This document shows, piece by piece, positions 1-10,719 of a stretch of DNA of 64,000 bases (its first letter is position 1; each line of letters opens with the position of its first letter). The stretch comes from Shinisaurus crocodilurus. Its lineage: Eukaryota > Chordata > Lepidosauria > Squamata > Shinisauridae. The stretch is from assembly GCA_021292165.1 (NCBI GenBank), contig CM037880.1, positions 23,586,051 to 23,650,050 of the forward strand. The letters run 5' to 3'. Position numbers and translations under genes: made by a program. The notes under the pieces are model-generated. The model did not search any database. It worked only from the letters and a program-made list of their open reading frames with translations, and was not told the DNA's origin.

Positions 1-29
1 TTCCAGGAAGCAGGTAGATAGTTGAGGAG

Positions 30-460
30 AACATTATTTATTTCATTTCTATACCGCCCAATAGCCAAAGCTCTCTGGGTGGTTTACAGCAGTGCCTAAA
101 CAAGGCCATAATACAATAAAAACCAATAGAATTATTTAACAATACAGAATTTAAAACAGTTTTAAAAATTTAAAAACAATTCAGCAGCAAAAGCACTATT
201 TAATACAGAATGGACCTGTTAAAAACACCTGACATGGGTGTCCCCATCAAGCCATTAAAATAACCCTAGACATCCTTAAATGCCTCAACACAGAAGGCTG
301 TCTTAGCCTGGTGCCGAAAAGATGAGCAAGTTGGCACCAGGCGGGCCTCAGTGGGGAAATCATTCCACAGTCGAGGGGCCACCACTGAGAAGGCCCTCCC
401 CCTTCTTGCTGCTCTCCGAGGGTCCCTTGGAGGAGGCACTTGGAGGAAGGCCTCAGATGT
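30..460 (-). mobile_element. L2/CR1-type LINE, 5'-truncated 3' end
   Basis: Read on the minus strand, positions 455-266 encode the C-terminal tail of a non-LTR retrotransposon ORF2, with the motif RAFSVVAPRLWN followed by a short Phe/Lys-rich tail and a stop. This tail is typical of L2/CR1-clade ORF2 proteins. The 3' UTR follows down to about position 30 and contains the familiar 'accaCCCAGAGAGC...GGGCGGTATA' block and an AAATAAAT-type end. Reverse transcriptase and endonuclease are absent, so it is a dead 5'-truncated copy. A closely related copy lies at 44393-44817 on the plus strand. The superfamily is well supported; the family name is not. Confidence 0.8.
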
Positions 461-559
461 TACATGCACATCAGTCAATACTAAAGAGTTTTCCATCACA
501 AAGTTTATCCATATTATTATCGTCACTTGTAAGTTGTGGAAGTCTCCAATATACACCAG

Positions 560-1299
560 TCTTTTCAGCTATTGTTTCCAATGGTGTACTTTTGAACAGG
601 AGAGATTCTCTAATCAGCTTCAATTTTAGCTTATTCTGAGGCAACTTCTATGCTTACACCTTCTTAAAAAAAACAGTGCTGAAATTCCCCTCCCCACTTC
701 ATTTTTACAGAGCCTGCTACACTAGCACTACAAAGTGAGGCATCAGATGCCTCATAGAAAGAAACAGTTTTCATAAGAGAAACATTTCTTTATAACACCA
801 TTATGCTAATGGCTTGTATGTATGACACTCAGGGGAATTTCACTTTGCCAAAGTGCTGGGAAAAAAAATGATTAAGCCAGCTTAAAAAAAAAAAAAAATC
901 AATATTCAAGAACTCTCTGGATATGAACCGATTTCTTAGTCCAACATACCTGATTTGCAGGGATTGGGAGTGATCTTGAATCCAATCTTGTTATTAAAAG
1001 TGAATTATGATCGTTTCATGGGTGTTTTAGCTATGGACTCACCAGTTGGCCTTGGGCAAGGAACACTGTTCCAACCCATGCACATGCCTTTTTTTTTGGG
1101 GGGGGGGGAGTTTTATTTTCTTCAGTACAGAAAACAAAACACATAAGATGAGGGCACCCATCTTCCCCCCCCCCCAAGAAAGTCACTGGAAATTATTCTG
1201 CCTCATCACATAGCATCATTCTCAGTGGTGTTCTGTCCAGGAACAAGGCTGTAGCACCAGCACCTCTGCTTGAAGCGGTGGCAAAGCTTTTGCTCAAAA
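560..1299. other. A/T-rich stretch without recognised features
   Basis: I see no exon-like ORF. It contains an A run near 883-898, a T-then-G homopolymer pair near 1088-1109 and a C run near 1164-1175. Confidence 0.5.
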
Positions 1300-1858
1300 C
1301 AGGGGTCCCCCACCTTTTTTGGTGGGTTGGTTAGTAGAGCATCATCAGGCTTGAGGCTGTTGGAAATTGCGGTGGAGTAGATGATACTCAAACTGGCTGG
1401 GCAAAGCAATTCTTATTAGTGCTGGTCTAAAATATTCAGCCCAGATTTTTTTCCAGGTAAGTTTGATTGTAAAATCTTCAGGGAAAGCAAAAGCCATGAT
1501 GCTCGGAAAATTTGGAATTTTCACTCTCACAAAATGGCTGACATGGTGGGCCTGGCCAGTCAGAAAACCCTCATTTCCCAGAATGCAAACTGGTGAAATG
1601 AAAAGGAAAGTAACTTGGCCAAGAACCTAAGTACAAAGCAGAGGTGGGGGGCTGAGCTTCAAAAGACAAGACCACTCTTTTGAACCCAAATGAAGATGGT
1701 GCTGGAGGGCCACACTCCCCTTTGCAGAATGCCAGCCCTTTAAAAAAAAGTGCAATTAAAAATATATATCTTAAGAAATAAAATAAAAATCAGGAGGAGC
1801 AGGGAACCTGCCAGACACCAAGAGAGATGTCCATGGACACCATGTTAGAGAACCCAGA
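1300..1858 (+). mobile_element. Probable non-autonomous hAT element
   Basis: The left end begins CAGGGGTCCCCCACC, a typical hAT terminus. Near 1828-1857 is an inverted counterpart of the 'gtgcccatgggcacc' block (here ccatggacaccatgtt) seen at hAT ends such as 14321-14659. No transposase is encoded. No clear 8-bp duplication was found, so the right boundary is uncertain. The left arm of a long inverted repeat (1349-1494) lies inside it. Confidence 0.4.
1349..1494 (+). repeat. Inverted repeat, left arm (~146 bp)
   Basis: This arm is the reverse complement of 1945-2090. By eye there are three substitutions and one indel, all at the outer end; about 108 bp on the inner side are identical. A chance reading frame across both arms shares IKLTWKKIWAEYFRPAL, but no protein family is recognised. 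Confidence 0.85.
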
Positions 1859-1944
1859 GTTAAAGGAGTGACTAAAACAAGAGGAAAGAAGCCAATCATC
1901 AGTCATCTTGAGAGTATATAAACCCCCATCCTCAAATCCTGTGA

Positions 1945-2090
1945 CTTTTGCTTTCCCTGAAGATTTTACAATCAAACTTACCTGGAAAAAAATCTGGGCT
2001 GAATATTTTAGACCAGCACTAATAAGAATTGCTTTGCCCAGCCAGTTTGAGTGTCATCTAGCTCCACCACAATTTCCAACAGCTTCAAGC
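1945..2090 (-). repeat. Inverted repeat, right arm (~146 bp)
   Basis: Partner of 1349-1494, separated by a spacer of about 450 bp. The spacer has no matching symmetry. The two arms could be the ends of a young fold-back element, two copies of one unit inserted in opposite orientation, or an inverted duplication kept alike by gene conversion. Confidence 0.85.
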
Positions 2091-2269
2091 CCAGTGGTGC
2101 AGCTAGGTAATTATAGACCCCCGACTTAATGGTCTTTAACAGGCCCACATTAAGATGGTGATGTGTATGAGGTCAGTTGTGTGAGCTCATAACAAAACAT
2201 TTGTCTCCTCTTCCCCCACCCCCAATTCCAAGCTCCTACATTCCTGGTATGTTAGAGCAAACATATTTT

Positions 2270-2390
2270 AAATTTTATTTTAATGCACATGTTTTTATGT
2301 TATGTTTCAATTAAGATTTTATTTTTAATCTGTGCTTTGTTGATAGCCACCTTGGGCACCATCTTTTGGCGGAAAGGTGGGATATAAACC
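2270..2390 (+). mobile_element. LINE 3' tail fragment (L2-like)
   Basis: A T-rich lead-in is followed by 'gccaccttgggcacc' and 'aaaggtgggatataaa', the degenerate form of the common squamate L2-type 3' end. No coding part is left. Confidence 0.45.
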
Positions 2391-2506
2391 AAACCAGCAA
2401 ACAATAGATCGGCAACAGTTTCTCACTCTCAGCTGTTTAACAACAGCAACAACCAAAAGGCTCTGCTCCACCTCAGTTAAGGCATTAGCATCTCTGAACT
2501 GCAGGG

Positions 2507-2776
2507 TGTCAGGTGTAGACTTGCAGTTGTATATTCAGACCATCCCAGTGTGTCGCTCGGGAGGCTCACGGGGGAATCGGCTTCACCCTCTGAGCCACCA
2601 TCTTGCATCTTGCTCCGCCCCCTGAGCCAGCACTTTGCACCTGGCCCCATCGTTGGACCTCGGCTTTCCAATAAAAAGCAAAGCAGATCCTGAAAAGTCT
2701 GAAGTCTGCCCGCATGTGGCCTAGTGCACTTTGATTCTTCGTGTTATTTTCCTGGTAGTGAGGAATCCGTTGCATG
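2507..2776 (+). other. Possible solo-LTR-like block
   Basis: This block starts TGTCAGG, ends GTTGCA, carries a GC-rich middle and has an AATAAA about 105 bp before the end. That is the order seen in retroviral-type LTRs. There is no convincing target duplication, internal region or second copy in the window, so this is a weak suggestion only. Confidence 0.2.
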
Positions 2777-2789
2777 CAACTATGTCAAA

Positions 2790-3837
2790 ATGGATTTATG
2801 CTGCAGAAAGAAATAAGTGCCAGAAAGTACACCTGAAGCTCATTTGACTGATTTTGAAAAAAAAGTTTGACTGATGTTGCGTTGTTCTCCCTTAATTTCT
2901 TTCATTATCGTTACTGATGTCTGCATATTGAGACTTCAGTGGGGAGGTGGTGAAGGGGCAGTCTGCTGTCTCCAACCCTAACTCATTCCTCTTTATCTTC
3001 ATTATCTCTCTGCATTCTCTGAACAGCTTTGTTCACTGACATCCCGTTAACAAATTGGAAATATCCTAATTGCTTGTCCCCAATCCCATTTTCCGTGTCT
3101 ACAAATGCCCAAGCCCCCAGCCTCCTCTGGAAAGGTGACCCCTGCAAAGAGTTGCCTGTCTTAAGAATCCAAGAGGTTGTGACTCCCACGACAATTTATT
3201 AGGAGCAATTTGCTGTTGCAACGCAACTTTCTGGCTCGCTGAGACTCGACTCCCGTTTTCCCATAATGACCATGCTGTGTAATATAGCATTTTAGGGTGA
3301 ATATAAGCACTATAATAAGAAAGGATTGATTTTGCATCTGGCACAGGATTCCAGTGATTGGAAATAATATATTGATTTTTTTTTTTAATTAAAGCCATCT
3401 TCACATTCGTAATGGAAGGTCCTGCCCTTCTTGAAATTTATTGCCAAAGCCCCTGGGTGGTGATTGCAATTACTGATGCTGTACACTGAGCCTGTGAAAT
3501 AGGAAATGGGCTACTTAGGCAGAAACATTTCTTTTCTTTTCTTCCCTTTGCTTTTTTTCAAAGTTCATTTTGGCCTTCACTGTTAATAGACTCTACTGGC
3601 AAAATGAAACCTTCCACAAGTGTGCACAGAAAACAGGTGCAAAAAAACAATGTAGAACCGCAGTTTGCAAAATGTCACCTGTTGTTTCTCCTGCAGCATT
3701 CGTTGGACCGCCAGCCTTGTCTTCATGCAACGCAGAGGTGTCACATCATCTCATATGTATTTATGGAAGAGAATCATTTGGCAGCCAGTGCCTTGAACCC
3801 TCTCTGTCTCTCTGTGCAGGTGTTTTTGTTCTCGTTT
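2790..3837. other. Repeat-poor stretch
   Basis: No family was recognised. ORFs up to 101 aa (for example 3099-3404 minus) show no known motif or splice context. Confidence 0.5.
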
Positions 3838-3845
3838 CCTAAAAC

Positions 3846-3991
3846 CAGGGCTTTTTTTCTGGTGGAACTCACCGGAACTGAGTTCCAGCACCTTTTCTTC
3901 TATTAATTGCATTACAATTTAATCACTATCTACTCCAGAGGAAATGTAATCCAAGAGTTCCGGTACCCTTTTCTCCAGAAAAAAAGCACTG
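3846..3991 (+). mobile_element. hAT-type MITE with perfect 8-bp TSD
   Basis: This 146-bp palindromic element has ends CAGGGCTTTTTTTCTGG and its inverse CCAGAAAAAAAGCACTG. It is flanked on both sides by the identical octamer CCTAAAAC (3838-3845 and 3992-3999), the 8-bp duplication expected of hAT transposition. It has no coding capacity and would have been mobilised by a hAT transposase in trans. Confidence 0.9.
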
Positions 3992-4225
3992 CCTAAAACT
4001 AATTGGCTCACAATTTAGGCAGGTTAGTGCACTTTCTAGAGATTGGGAGGGGGGCTTGAAGAAAAGAAGGAAAAGTGTCTATACTGGTTTTCCATCTGTT
4101 CCGCATACAACATAAGCACTCCTTGCCCTTAAAGTTTCTCATGGCTTACCTCATGCACATTAAACCTGCAAGATAAGTTCTGAGTTTACAGTTTTAATGT
4201 GCTTGGCGGCTTCAGGCCCTCCATT

Positions 4226-4273
4226 TTCTTTCTTTCTTTCTTTCTTTCTCACTTGGGTTCCCCCCCCCCCCCA
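4226..4273. repeat. (CTTT)n microsatellite plus poly-C
   Basis: Uninterrupted CTTT units are followed within 15 bp by a run of about 14 C. Confidence 0.9.
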
Positions 4274-4527
4274 AATCACAGTTTGTCCTTCTGTCTGTAT
4301 AGGATTCAATCATTGCAGCCACCATGTTTCAAAGTTGGTTGGTTGCACATTATCGAATCAGACACTCTGCTCTATAAGTTTTATTAAAACAAAGGTTTTT
4401 TTTCTACAGAGCTCTCTCAGACTGTGGCCTCTCAAGCCAGAAGCAGTGGTTGTTGCCCTTCCTGGTTCCTCCCAGGAAGCACAATCCATTCAGGCTGAAT
4501 CTAATAGTTCTTTCATATTGTTGTAGA

Positions 4528-4769
4528 GAGCCAGTGTGGTGTAGTGGTGAGAGTGTTGGACTGGGACTCGGGAGATCCGGGTTCTAGCCCCCCCTCAGCC
4601 ATGAGACTCACTGGGTGACTTTGGGCCAATCACTGACTCTCAGCCTAACTTACACAGGGTTGTTGTGAGGATAAAATGGAGAGGAGGAGGAAGATTATGT
4701 AAGCCTCCTTGGGTTCCTTGAAGGAAAAAAGGCGGGGTATAAATATAATAAATAAATAAAAATAAAAAA
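4528..4769 (+). mobile_element. Sauria-type tRNA-derived SINE
   Basis: The head contains Pol III box A-like (GTGTAGTGGTGAGAG) and box B-like (GGGTTCTAGCCCC) sequences. The body has 'ctcactgggtgactttggg' and 'cacagggttgttgtgagg', and the tail is GGCGGGGTATAAATATAATAAATAAATA. This is the organisation described for Sauria SINEs of lizards and snakes, which rely on a partner LINE for retrotransposition. It is full length and one of six plus-strand copies in the window. Confidence 0.85.
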
Positions 4770-4775
4770 TAGATA

Positions 4776-4880
4776 TAGGGCTGGGAAAACACCTGCCTGG
4801 AGAACCACTGCCAATCAATGCCAACAATACAGGGCTAGATGGACCAATAGTCCGACTCAGTATAAGGAAGCTTCCTATCT
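4776..4880 (+). mobile_element. tRNA-derived SINE (second family), 3' fragment
   Basis: It matches the body and tail ('ctagatggaccaatag', 'gaagcttcctat') of the SINE at 6981-7148, but the tRNA-like head is missing. It directly follows the Sauria SINE tail. Confidence 0.7.
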
Positions 4881-5480
4881 AGATTGTAAGCTCCTCAGGG
4901 CAGGGAGCTGAGCCTTTTCTATATGTTGCTCTGTAAAGCAAGATGTACGTTGATGGCCCCTTTGCTTCTGACTTGCATGTTCCACTTACCCTCATGGTTC
5001 TGCAGCCAGTAAACCATTTCATTTTCCTCCCCCAACAGTCGCCTCTCTCTGGTTCTTTGTGGATTTGAGCAGCACTGTTACACAGTGGACTAACTGAGGA
5101 AGGGTTGTGTGCTGTGTGGAGCATCTGTGGTTTTATTTTCATGTCCTCATCCCTTATTAAATGCCATAGGGACTGGCAGTCACTGTTGGAATTCAGCATT
5201 TTGAAACATGAGTGAATAGTTCAATTTTATCCTTAAGTCTGCCTACAGCAAGGGCTAAGAAAGGTGCAAAGTTTTGGTGGGAATTCAAATGTTTGCATTT
5301 ATTGAATTTGCATCTAACAGACTCATTAATTTCCATGTACTATTTCTTTCATTAATGTTATGTCACCTACTATTTAGCAAGGAATTGCTTTATTTTAATG
5401 AAAATATACGTTCAACAATATGATTGATATATATGAAAGGGAGAAACGTGCTAAGCAAAAAGCATGTCAAATGAATCCTT
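4881..5480. other. No recognised feature
   Basis: A/T-rich sequence with short chance ORFs only. Confidence 0.5.
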
Positions 5481-5483
5481 TAC

Positions 5484-5578
5484 AGGACCATCTTCCATCT
5501 GTTAACCTGTGTCCTCACTGTGGGAAGCTGTGTGGATCTAGAATTGGCCTCCACAGTCACTTACGGACCCATTGCTAG
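5484..5578 (+). pseudogene. Transposon-type CCHH finger tail
   Basis: In one plus frame positions 5504-5578 read CPHCGKLCGSRIGLHSH, then LRTHC and a stop. This Cys-Cys-His-His finger with 'SRIGLxSHxRTH' is familiar as a small C-terminal piece associated with non-LTR retrotransposon proteins. No RT or endonuclease lies upstream, so it is an orphan 3' fragment. The exact LINE family is not determined. Confidence 0.5.
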
Positions 5579-5579
5579 A

Positions 5580-6300
5580 GTCTACGCAATTTTTAGAATT
5601 TCCCCTTTTTATAATTTTCTTTTTGTAATTTTATCCTGGAAGACAATCTTACTCGGTCACAAGTGATCGCCTACTACTATTCCCAATAAGTAATGTTACT
5701 AAAATAATCTGTGTTAAGCAGCATGAGGACATGATCTGAATGCCCCAAAAGCACTGCCTGAGCTCTGCTATCATGTGATTTTTCCACAGTTCAGGAAGAC
5801 TGCATTGGCTGCCCCTTTGGGATGAATATGATATACATGTGTTCTCTGGCTGTTTGGACTACATGATTAGATTAAAGCTTCTTTGCATTTTGTAAAATGG
5901 AGCATTAAGACGGAACAGACACAGAACAGAACTGCAGAGTAGGCGAACAGTTATTCGTGACTTCAAAATGTTCTTGACTCAGTAATTTCCCAGCTGTGAT
6001 GCTTATTTGCCACCATCTGTTAGATCTCTGGGGCTGAAAATAACTAGATTTCATGAGAACTACGTGGCTGTCACCAAAAGCAACAGCTCCTTCTCTTTTG
6101 CCCATATATCTAGTAATTGAATAAGAGTTGCCCTTCTCATAGTTTTCCTGCCCCCATTCCACTCTATTGTCTGCTACTTGTGGGGACAGAGAAAGGTGGA
6201 CACCACTGTGATGAATGGTGTCATCACAACTACGTCTAACATTGTGGATTATATAACATAGCTGGGGGGGGGGAGAGAACAAGATGTGGAGCTGCTGCAT
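5580..6300. other. No recognised feature
   Basis: It holds a 155-aa minus-strand ORF (5905-6372) with no known motif. The ORF's start region runs into the SINE at 6305, which argues against a gene. Confidence 0.5.
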
Positions 6301-6304
6301 TTTT

Positions 6305-6523
6305 AGTGGCAGTGTGGTATAGTGGTTAGAATGTTGGAGTGGGATTTGAGAAATCCGAGTTCTCGTTCCCACTTGGCCGTGAGGCTCACTGGGTTACTTT
6401 GAGCCAGTCACTATCAGCCTAACCTACCTCACAGGGTTGTTGTGAGGTGGATCATGTATGTCACCTTGGGTTTCTTGGAGGAAAGGCAGGGTAACAATAA
6501 ATGTAACAATAAATAAATAAATA
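6305..6523 (+). mobile_element. Sauria-type SINE
   Basis: Same head ('agtgtggtatagtggttaga'), body and AAATAAATAAATA tail as 4528-4769. It is somewhat more diverged and the tail is internally altered ('gtaacaataaatgtaacaat'). Confidence 0.8.
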
Positions 6524-6980
6524 GACTTGTAATGTCTAGTTCTAGCTTGAAAGGTCTCTTGCCACCCAACACTCCCAGAATGGCAACTGCAAGAACAGTT
6601 CACCCACACAGTTAACTTGAACTTTAAGAACAGTGAACTCTGAAAAGGTTTGGAGCCGGCTGTGAAACCTGTCCACCCATGACCCATCTAGCATTTCACC
6701 GAAAGATCATCCTCATTCGATTTCAGTGGCTTTCAAATGGTATCTAGTGTTCAGGGGGATCCGGGGTTTCCTCAGAAGCTTACTGGACATTCCTCAGCCA
6801 GGAGATCAGAAGTGAGTGGCAGAGACGCTTCCCTGAATGCCAGCTCGCTCAGTTCCGTCGGTCTTCCCCATGCGATGCACACTGCAGGGAGAGTATTGAG
6901 CATAAGCACGCAAACCCTCCCCTGTCCCTAATATCCTCTGCAACATACAAGGATGATTCTGTGGGAAGATATCTAGGGAT

Positions 6981-7148
6981 GGGCCATAGCTCAGTAGTAG
7001 AGCACCTGCTTTGTATGCAGGAGGTCCCAGGTTCAGTCCCTGGCATCTCCAGGTAGGATTCTGGACAGCCTGTGCCAGTCAATGTGTAGTCAGTACAGAG
7101 CTAGATGGACCAATGGTTTAACTCGGTCTAAGGCAGCTACATATGTTC
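6981..7148 (+). mobile_element. tRNA-derived SINE, second family, full length
   Basis: The head carries box A (TAGCTCAGTAGTAGAGC) and box B (GGTTCAGTCCC) with tRNA spacing. The body contains 'ggcatctccaggtagg' and the tail 'ctagatggaccaatgg...ctaaggcagc'. The tail resembles the 3' ends of CR1-type LINEs in this window (10121-10322), suggesting CR1 machinery mobilised it. It is followed directly by (GT)n. Confidence 0.8.
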
Positions 7149-7175
7149 GTGTGTGTGTGTGTGTGTGTGTGTGTT
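7149..7175. repeat. (GT)n microsatellite
   Basis: About 13 GT units directly after the SINE end; it may derive from the SINE tail. Confidence 0.9.
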
Positions 7176-7540
7176 CAGGGGTTCCTTCTGTAGAGGGTCC
7201 TCTGAAGAAGGAAGTTGGAACTCCAGTGCTTTCATATGTACTAGCGAATGGACCTGGGTCCACACTGGTTGGATATAAACCTTAGTTCGATACAGCGAAG
7301 CCTTCAAGCAAACTTACATAGCTGTCTGAGTTGGACATAGTGTGTGCACCCCTATAGTCCCCTGCGGGAGGGGTCTGTCTACTCCATTTCCACAGCAGGG
7401 GAGAGGAGGTAAGCGTATATCTCTGTCCCTCGGCCTACTAATCCCCTCTGCCTTTGAACAGTACGGACTGCAAAGCTATGTGCTGGTTAGGGAAGTCTGC
7501 CTCTAGTGGCTGAAGGTGTTGTTGATGCAGGCTTCAAGTA
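7176..7540. other. No recognised feature
   Basis: Unique-looking sequence; no ORF of note. Confidence 0.5.
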
Positions 7541-7542
7541 TA

Positions 7543-7775
7543 TAGAATCATAGAAAAGTAGAGTTGGAAGGGGCCTACAAGGCCATTGAGTCCAACCCCC
7601 TGCTCAATGCGGGAATCCAGGTCAAAGCATCCCTGACAGATGGCCGTCCAGCCACACCTTGAATGCCTCCAGAGTGAGAGAGCCCACCACCTCCCTAGGT
7701 AGTTGATTCCATTGTCTTATTGCTCTGACAGTCAGGAAATTTTTCCTGATGTTTAGGTGGAATCTACTTCAACAC
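7543..7775 (-). mobile_element. CR1 LINE 3' end
   Basis: On the minus strand this ends with the CR1-type terminal repeat TTCTATGATTCTAT. Upstream is a 3' region with 'ccttccaact', 'gttggactcaatgg' and a decayed 'cctgacatcagg'-type segment homologous to bird CR1 tails. Only the 3' end is present, the usual fate of CR1 copies. Confidence 0.85.
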
Positions 7776-7779
7776 ATAT

Positions 7780-9235
7780 AAATTAGTTTAAATTAATTAA
7801 TGCATTTTTGGAACAAAAGAACGTGAAGGCGCACACACCCCTAAGATCCCCTTAGTATACACTCCAAGGTGCAGGTGTCTAGGTTTCACAGTCTTGGCGT
7901 GGCATGATGGCACTGACAGACAGACAGAGTGGCAGAGATACATCTTTTATTATTATACATTAGCAGTCAAGCTAAGGGTGTGGATGCAGTACAGTTTCAA
8001 TTCTTCTCCTTTTCTCTTTCCTGGGCCTCACACTCTAGGGTTCTCCCCCTACTTAAACTAGCCCATCCTCCAAGCTCATACACACAAACCCTCGTGTAGA
8101 GAGTTTGCCGCTCTTTCCCAGTTCACTTACATACTCATTTCTGCTTAAATAAATAAATAAATGCAACCATTAAAATGTTTCCAAAATATTCTTTCTAATA
8201 TAAGGCAACCAAAAAAATATTTTCTGGAACTGCTTCATGTTTATCCTTGACCAGTTCTACACATTATGTTTTAAAAATAAATGCATGTGTCCCTCTGCTT
8301 AAAACACATTGCATTAGGTCTTGCTAAAACACAGTTTTCTTTCTTCTAGAATCAGATGAAAATGAAATTAAATTACTGTTATTGTGGCCTAAACGTTTTA
8401 GGAAAGCTCTCTCCTCACACACACAGAAACTTGCTGGATGCCCAGAAATTGCTGTGTTAAAATGCTGGTTGGATGTCAAGCCCCTCAAAAATGTTTAAGG
8501 CGGTGTGCAAACAAACAAAAAAATTAATATGAGCAGTACTTTTTCCAGTGTGAAAAACTGGGTATGTAATTTAGCAACTCTGAGAAGTACCGATAATACT
8601 TCTGTGAAACCCCAAATTGGTTTCCTTGGGGATGTGGGGAAGGCAGTCGTTGTCTTGACTGGGAAGTTACCACTAAAATCATCTGACACTCCTTTCATGG
8701 CTTCCACATATGACTAATGCTGCGGTTAGCAATTAATTTTTAACAAAGACCATATTTGGAATTGAGCAAGGGATATAGATGTGGAAACCTCAGTTCTGCC
8801 CAGCAGTGGCCAATACGGCAGGTCTCTAGTAGGAACTGCTGCTTACTGCTAAGGGGCAACTGGAAGGGAGGGGAATTCCCATTCTAACCAGAAACCAAGA
8901 GGAGGTGGCAGTCATCTTGCCCCCACAACCACATTGGGCTGCCTCAGTCAGGGCCCCGCAAGCCCACCATTGTGAACTGTTTAGTCACCCTCCATGTGGT
9001 GTGGACTGCTGAGACTAGCAAAGTTGGTCAGCAAGCACAGACTTCTTGCATGGCTGTGACTGAAGTGCTTTCTGCCTCCCCTGCCACTGCCTATGGGTTT
9101 TTGTTATGGGTAGGAATTCACCTCTCCCATAATGCCCCATAGTATGCCCCAGCTAGTGGTTCCTCCTAGAGAATTGCCTCGCTGGTTGCTTCTACTACTG
9201 GTACTTTGACTCACGATGTGAACAGAGTCAGTTTT
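7780..9235. other. Repeat-poor stretch
   Basis: No family was recognised. An (AAAT)n-like patch lies near 8147-8163. Overlapping 70-aa ORFs on both strands at 8495-8717 lack motifs. Confidence 0.5.
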
Positions 9236-9239
9236 CACC

Positions 9240-9540
9240 CTCTTAAGTTGAGTTCACTGAACTTTGAGATTTTGTTTGTTTATTAAAGTTTGCATGAAAA
9301 TTTAGGAGCATTTTTGTCCACATTTCTCCTTAATACATGCATTTTTGCATGCATTTATGCCTAATATACACATTTCTTGCAAGCACTTTTCTAAATATAA
9401 TGTATTTTTAAATGTTATTTTCCCTTAATATACACATTTTTTTTATTGGAAAGATCCATTGCAAAATCCAGAGAAGGATAACTGAGTTTCAGTTTGCATA
9501 GTGGTTAGAAAGTGCAAAATTAGTAAGTTGTGAACTGAAC
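9240..9540. mobile_element. A/T-rich MITE with internal degenerate repeats
   Basis: Repeated motifs such as 'aatatacaca', 'tgcatttttgcatgcattt' and 'cccttaatatacacat' recur at roughly 30-bp intervals. The same pattern in reverse occurs at 59530-60010 and 57960-58260, pointing to a dispersed family. Confidence 0.45.
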
Positions 9541-9636
9541 ACATTTCTCCCCTATCCCTTTCACAGGAGAAGGCCTCTCCTCAGTAATGGAAATAAGACA
9601 GGCCTTGGCAGAAACCTCCTCTCAATGTGCTCCTAA

Positions 9637-10085
9637 GTCATCCCTTCCAAGACCCAAAGGGCTCTTTAGCCACTTTCTCTCCAGTGCGAACACAGCAACT
9701 GAGGCTTAAGAAGAATCCAGTGGAGGAGGCTGGTGACTCCTACTTCGGTGGGGTTCCTAATCCATTGCAGGTTTTATTTGGAGCTTTACAGGAGCTATCC
9801 ATGGTGCTCCATGGTGGTGAACCTATTTTGGGGATGGAGTTCAGAACCATGGATAGCTCCCATAAAGCTCCAAATAAAAGCTGCAATGGATGAGGAACCC
9901 CACTGAAATAGGAATCACCAGCCTCCCCTGGAAGAATCTTCCCTTTATGTGCCTCAGCCCTGTGCATGAGGCCAAAGGCATGGACCAATGGGAGTGAGGA
10001 GATCAGGCGCATAATCATAAGGGAGCATTTGTTGCTGTTCGCACTGGAGAGGAAGCAGTTAAAGAGCCCTTTGGCTGTGTCTTGG
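9637..10085. mobile_element. Palindromic element with ~50-bp inverted ends
   Basis: The left end (9637-9692: ccaagac...aaagggctcttta...ctctccagtgcgaaca) is the near inverse of 10030-10085 (tgttcgcactggagagg...taaagagccctttgg...gtcttgg). The interior holds a younger hAT MITE at 9718-9930. No transposase is encoded and no terminal duplication was identified. Confidence 0.6.
9718..9930 (+). mobile_element. 213-bp palindromic hAT MITE, perfect 8-bp TSD
   Basis: Ends CAGTGGAGGAGGCTGGTGA / TCACCAGCCTCCCCTG form a long near-perfect palindrome around 'ccatggtgctccatgg'. The flanks are the identical octamer GAAGAATC (9710-9717 and 9931-9938). It is inserted inside the larger palindrome 9637-10085, so it is younger than its host. 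A second copy is at 15566-15780. Confidence 0.9.
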
Positions 10086-10120
10086 CCTGCGAGAAAATGG
10101 CAGAGGTGCATCGGGAGCAC

Positions 10121-10322
10121 TTCATAAGCACATCAGAAGAGCCCTGCTCAGACCAAGGTCCACCTAGTCCATCAAGTTCTGTTCACACAGTGGCCAACCA
10201 GCTGCCCATGGGAAACCCACAAGGAGGACATGAGTGCAACAGCACCTTCCTGCCCAGGTTCTCCAGCAACTGGTATACATAGGCATACTGCCTCTGATAC
10301 TGGAGGTAGCATATAACCTCTT
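10121..10322 (-). mobile_element. CR1-type LINE 3' end
   Basis: On the minus strand this is the CR1-like 3' UTR ending 'cttatgaa', with 'tgtgaacaga', 'gtcctccttgtggg' and 'atgctacctccagtatcag'. It is the same family as 16018-16168, 49727-50012 and the plus-strand copy at 17752-18148. Confidence 0.75.
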
Positions 10323-10589
10323 TCCGGGCAAACTTGCCTGCACACCGCGTTCAACATCTGAGGTTCCCACTCCATGTTCTGCTGTCTTCAGAGGTGCACT
10401 TGGTGGAGATATGAGAGCGGGACTCAAATTAGAACTTGCTTCCAAAAGATATTCAGCTGGGCCCCTCTCTCTTGAGTTATAGGAGGGTGGGAAAGACAGT
10501 TTAAAATTTCAGCATGCTTTTAATTTGTCTTGAGTCTGTATGGCATGTTATTTCTACGTTCTCCTCTCTCTGCTGCTTTAATGATGTAA

Positions 10590-10715
10590 TTGCTGTACTG
10601 AGTTTGTTTTAATTTTTATAATTTTTATTGTTTTTTTGTGCTTTTAATCTGGAAGCTGCCTGTGGGGAGGGGGCAGCTTCGGTGCCCGAAAAAATGGGGA
10701 AGAAATGTTCTTAAA
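10590..10715 (+). mobile_element. Degenerate LINE 3' tail
   Basis: T-rich lead followed by 'gaagctgcctgtgggg', 'cagcttcggtgcccg' and an A/T end. It resembles the L2-type 3' tail but is badly decayed. Confidence 0.35.
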
Positions 10716-10719
10716 TATA

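Noticed and set aside
2507..2776. Endogenous retrovirus
   Set aside because: Only a vague LTR-like base order; no paired LTR, primer-binding site, gag, pol or env in the window.
5905..6372. 155-aa minus-strand ORF, the longest in the window
   Set aside because: No motif or splice context. Its N-terminal end reads into a SINE, and codon content looks random.
6981..7060. Apparent tRNA gene (box A and box B present)
   Set aside because: It is the head of a SINE that recurs at least five times with the same non-tRNA body; the cloverleaf is not intact.
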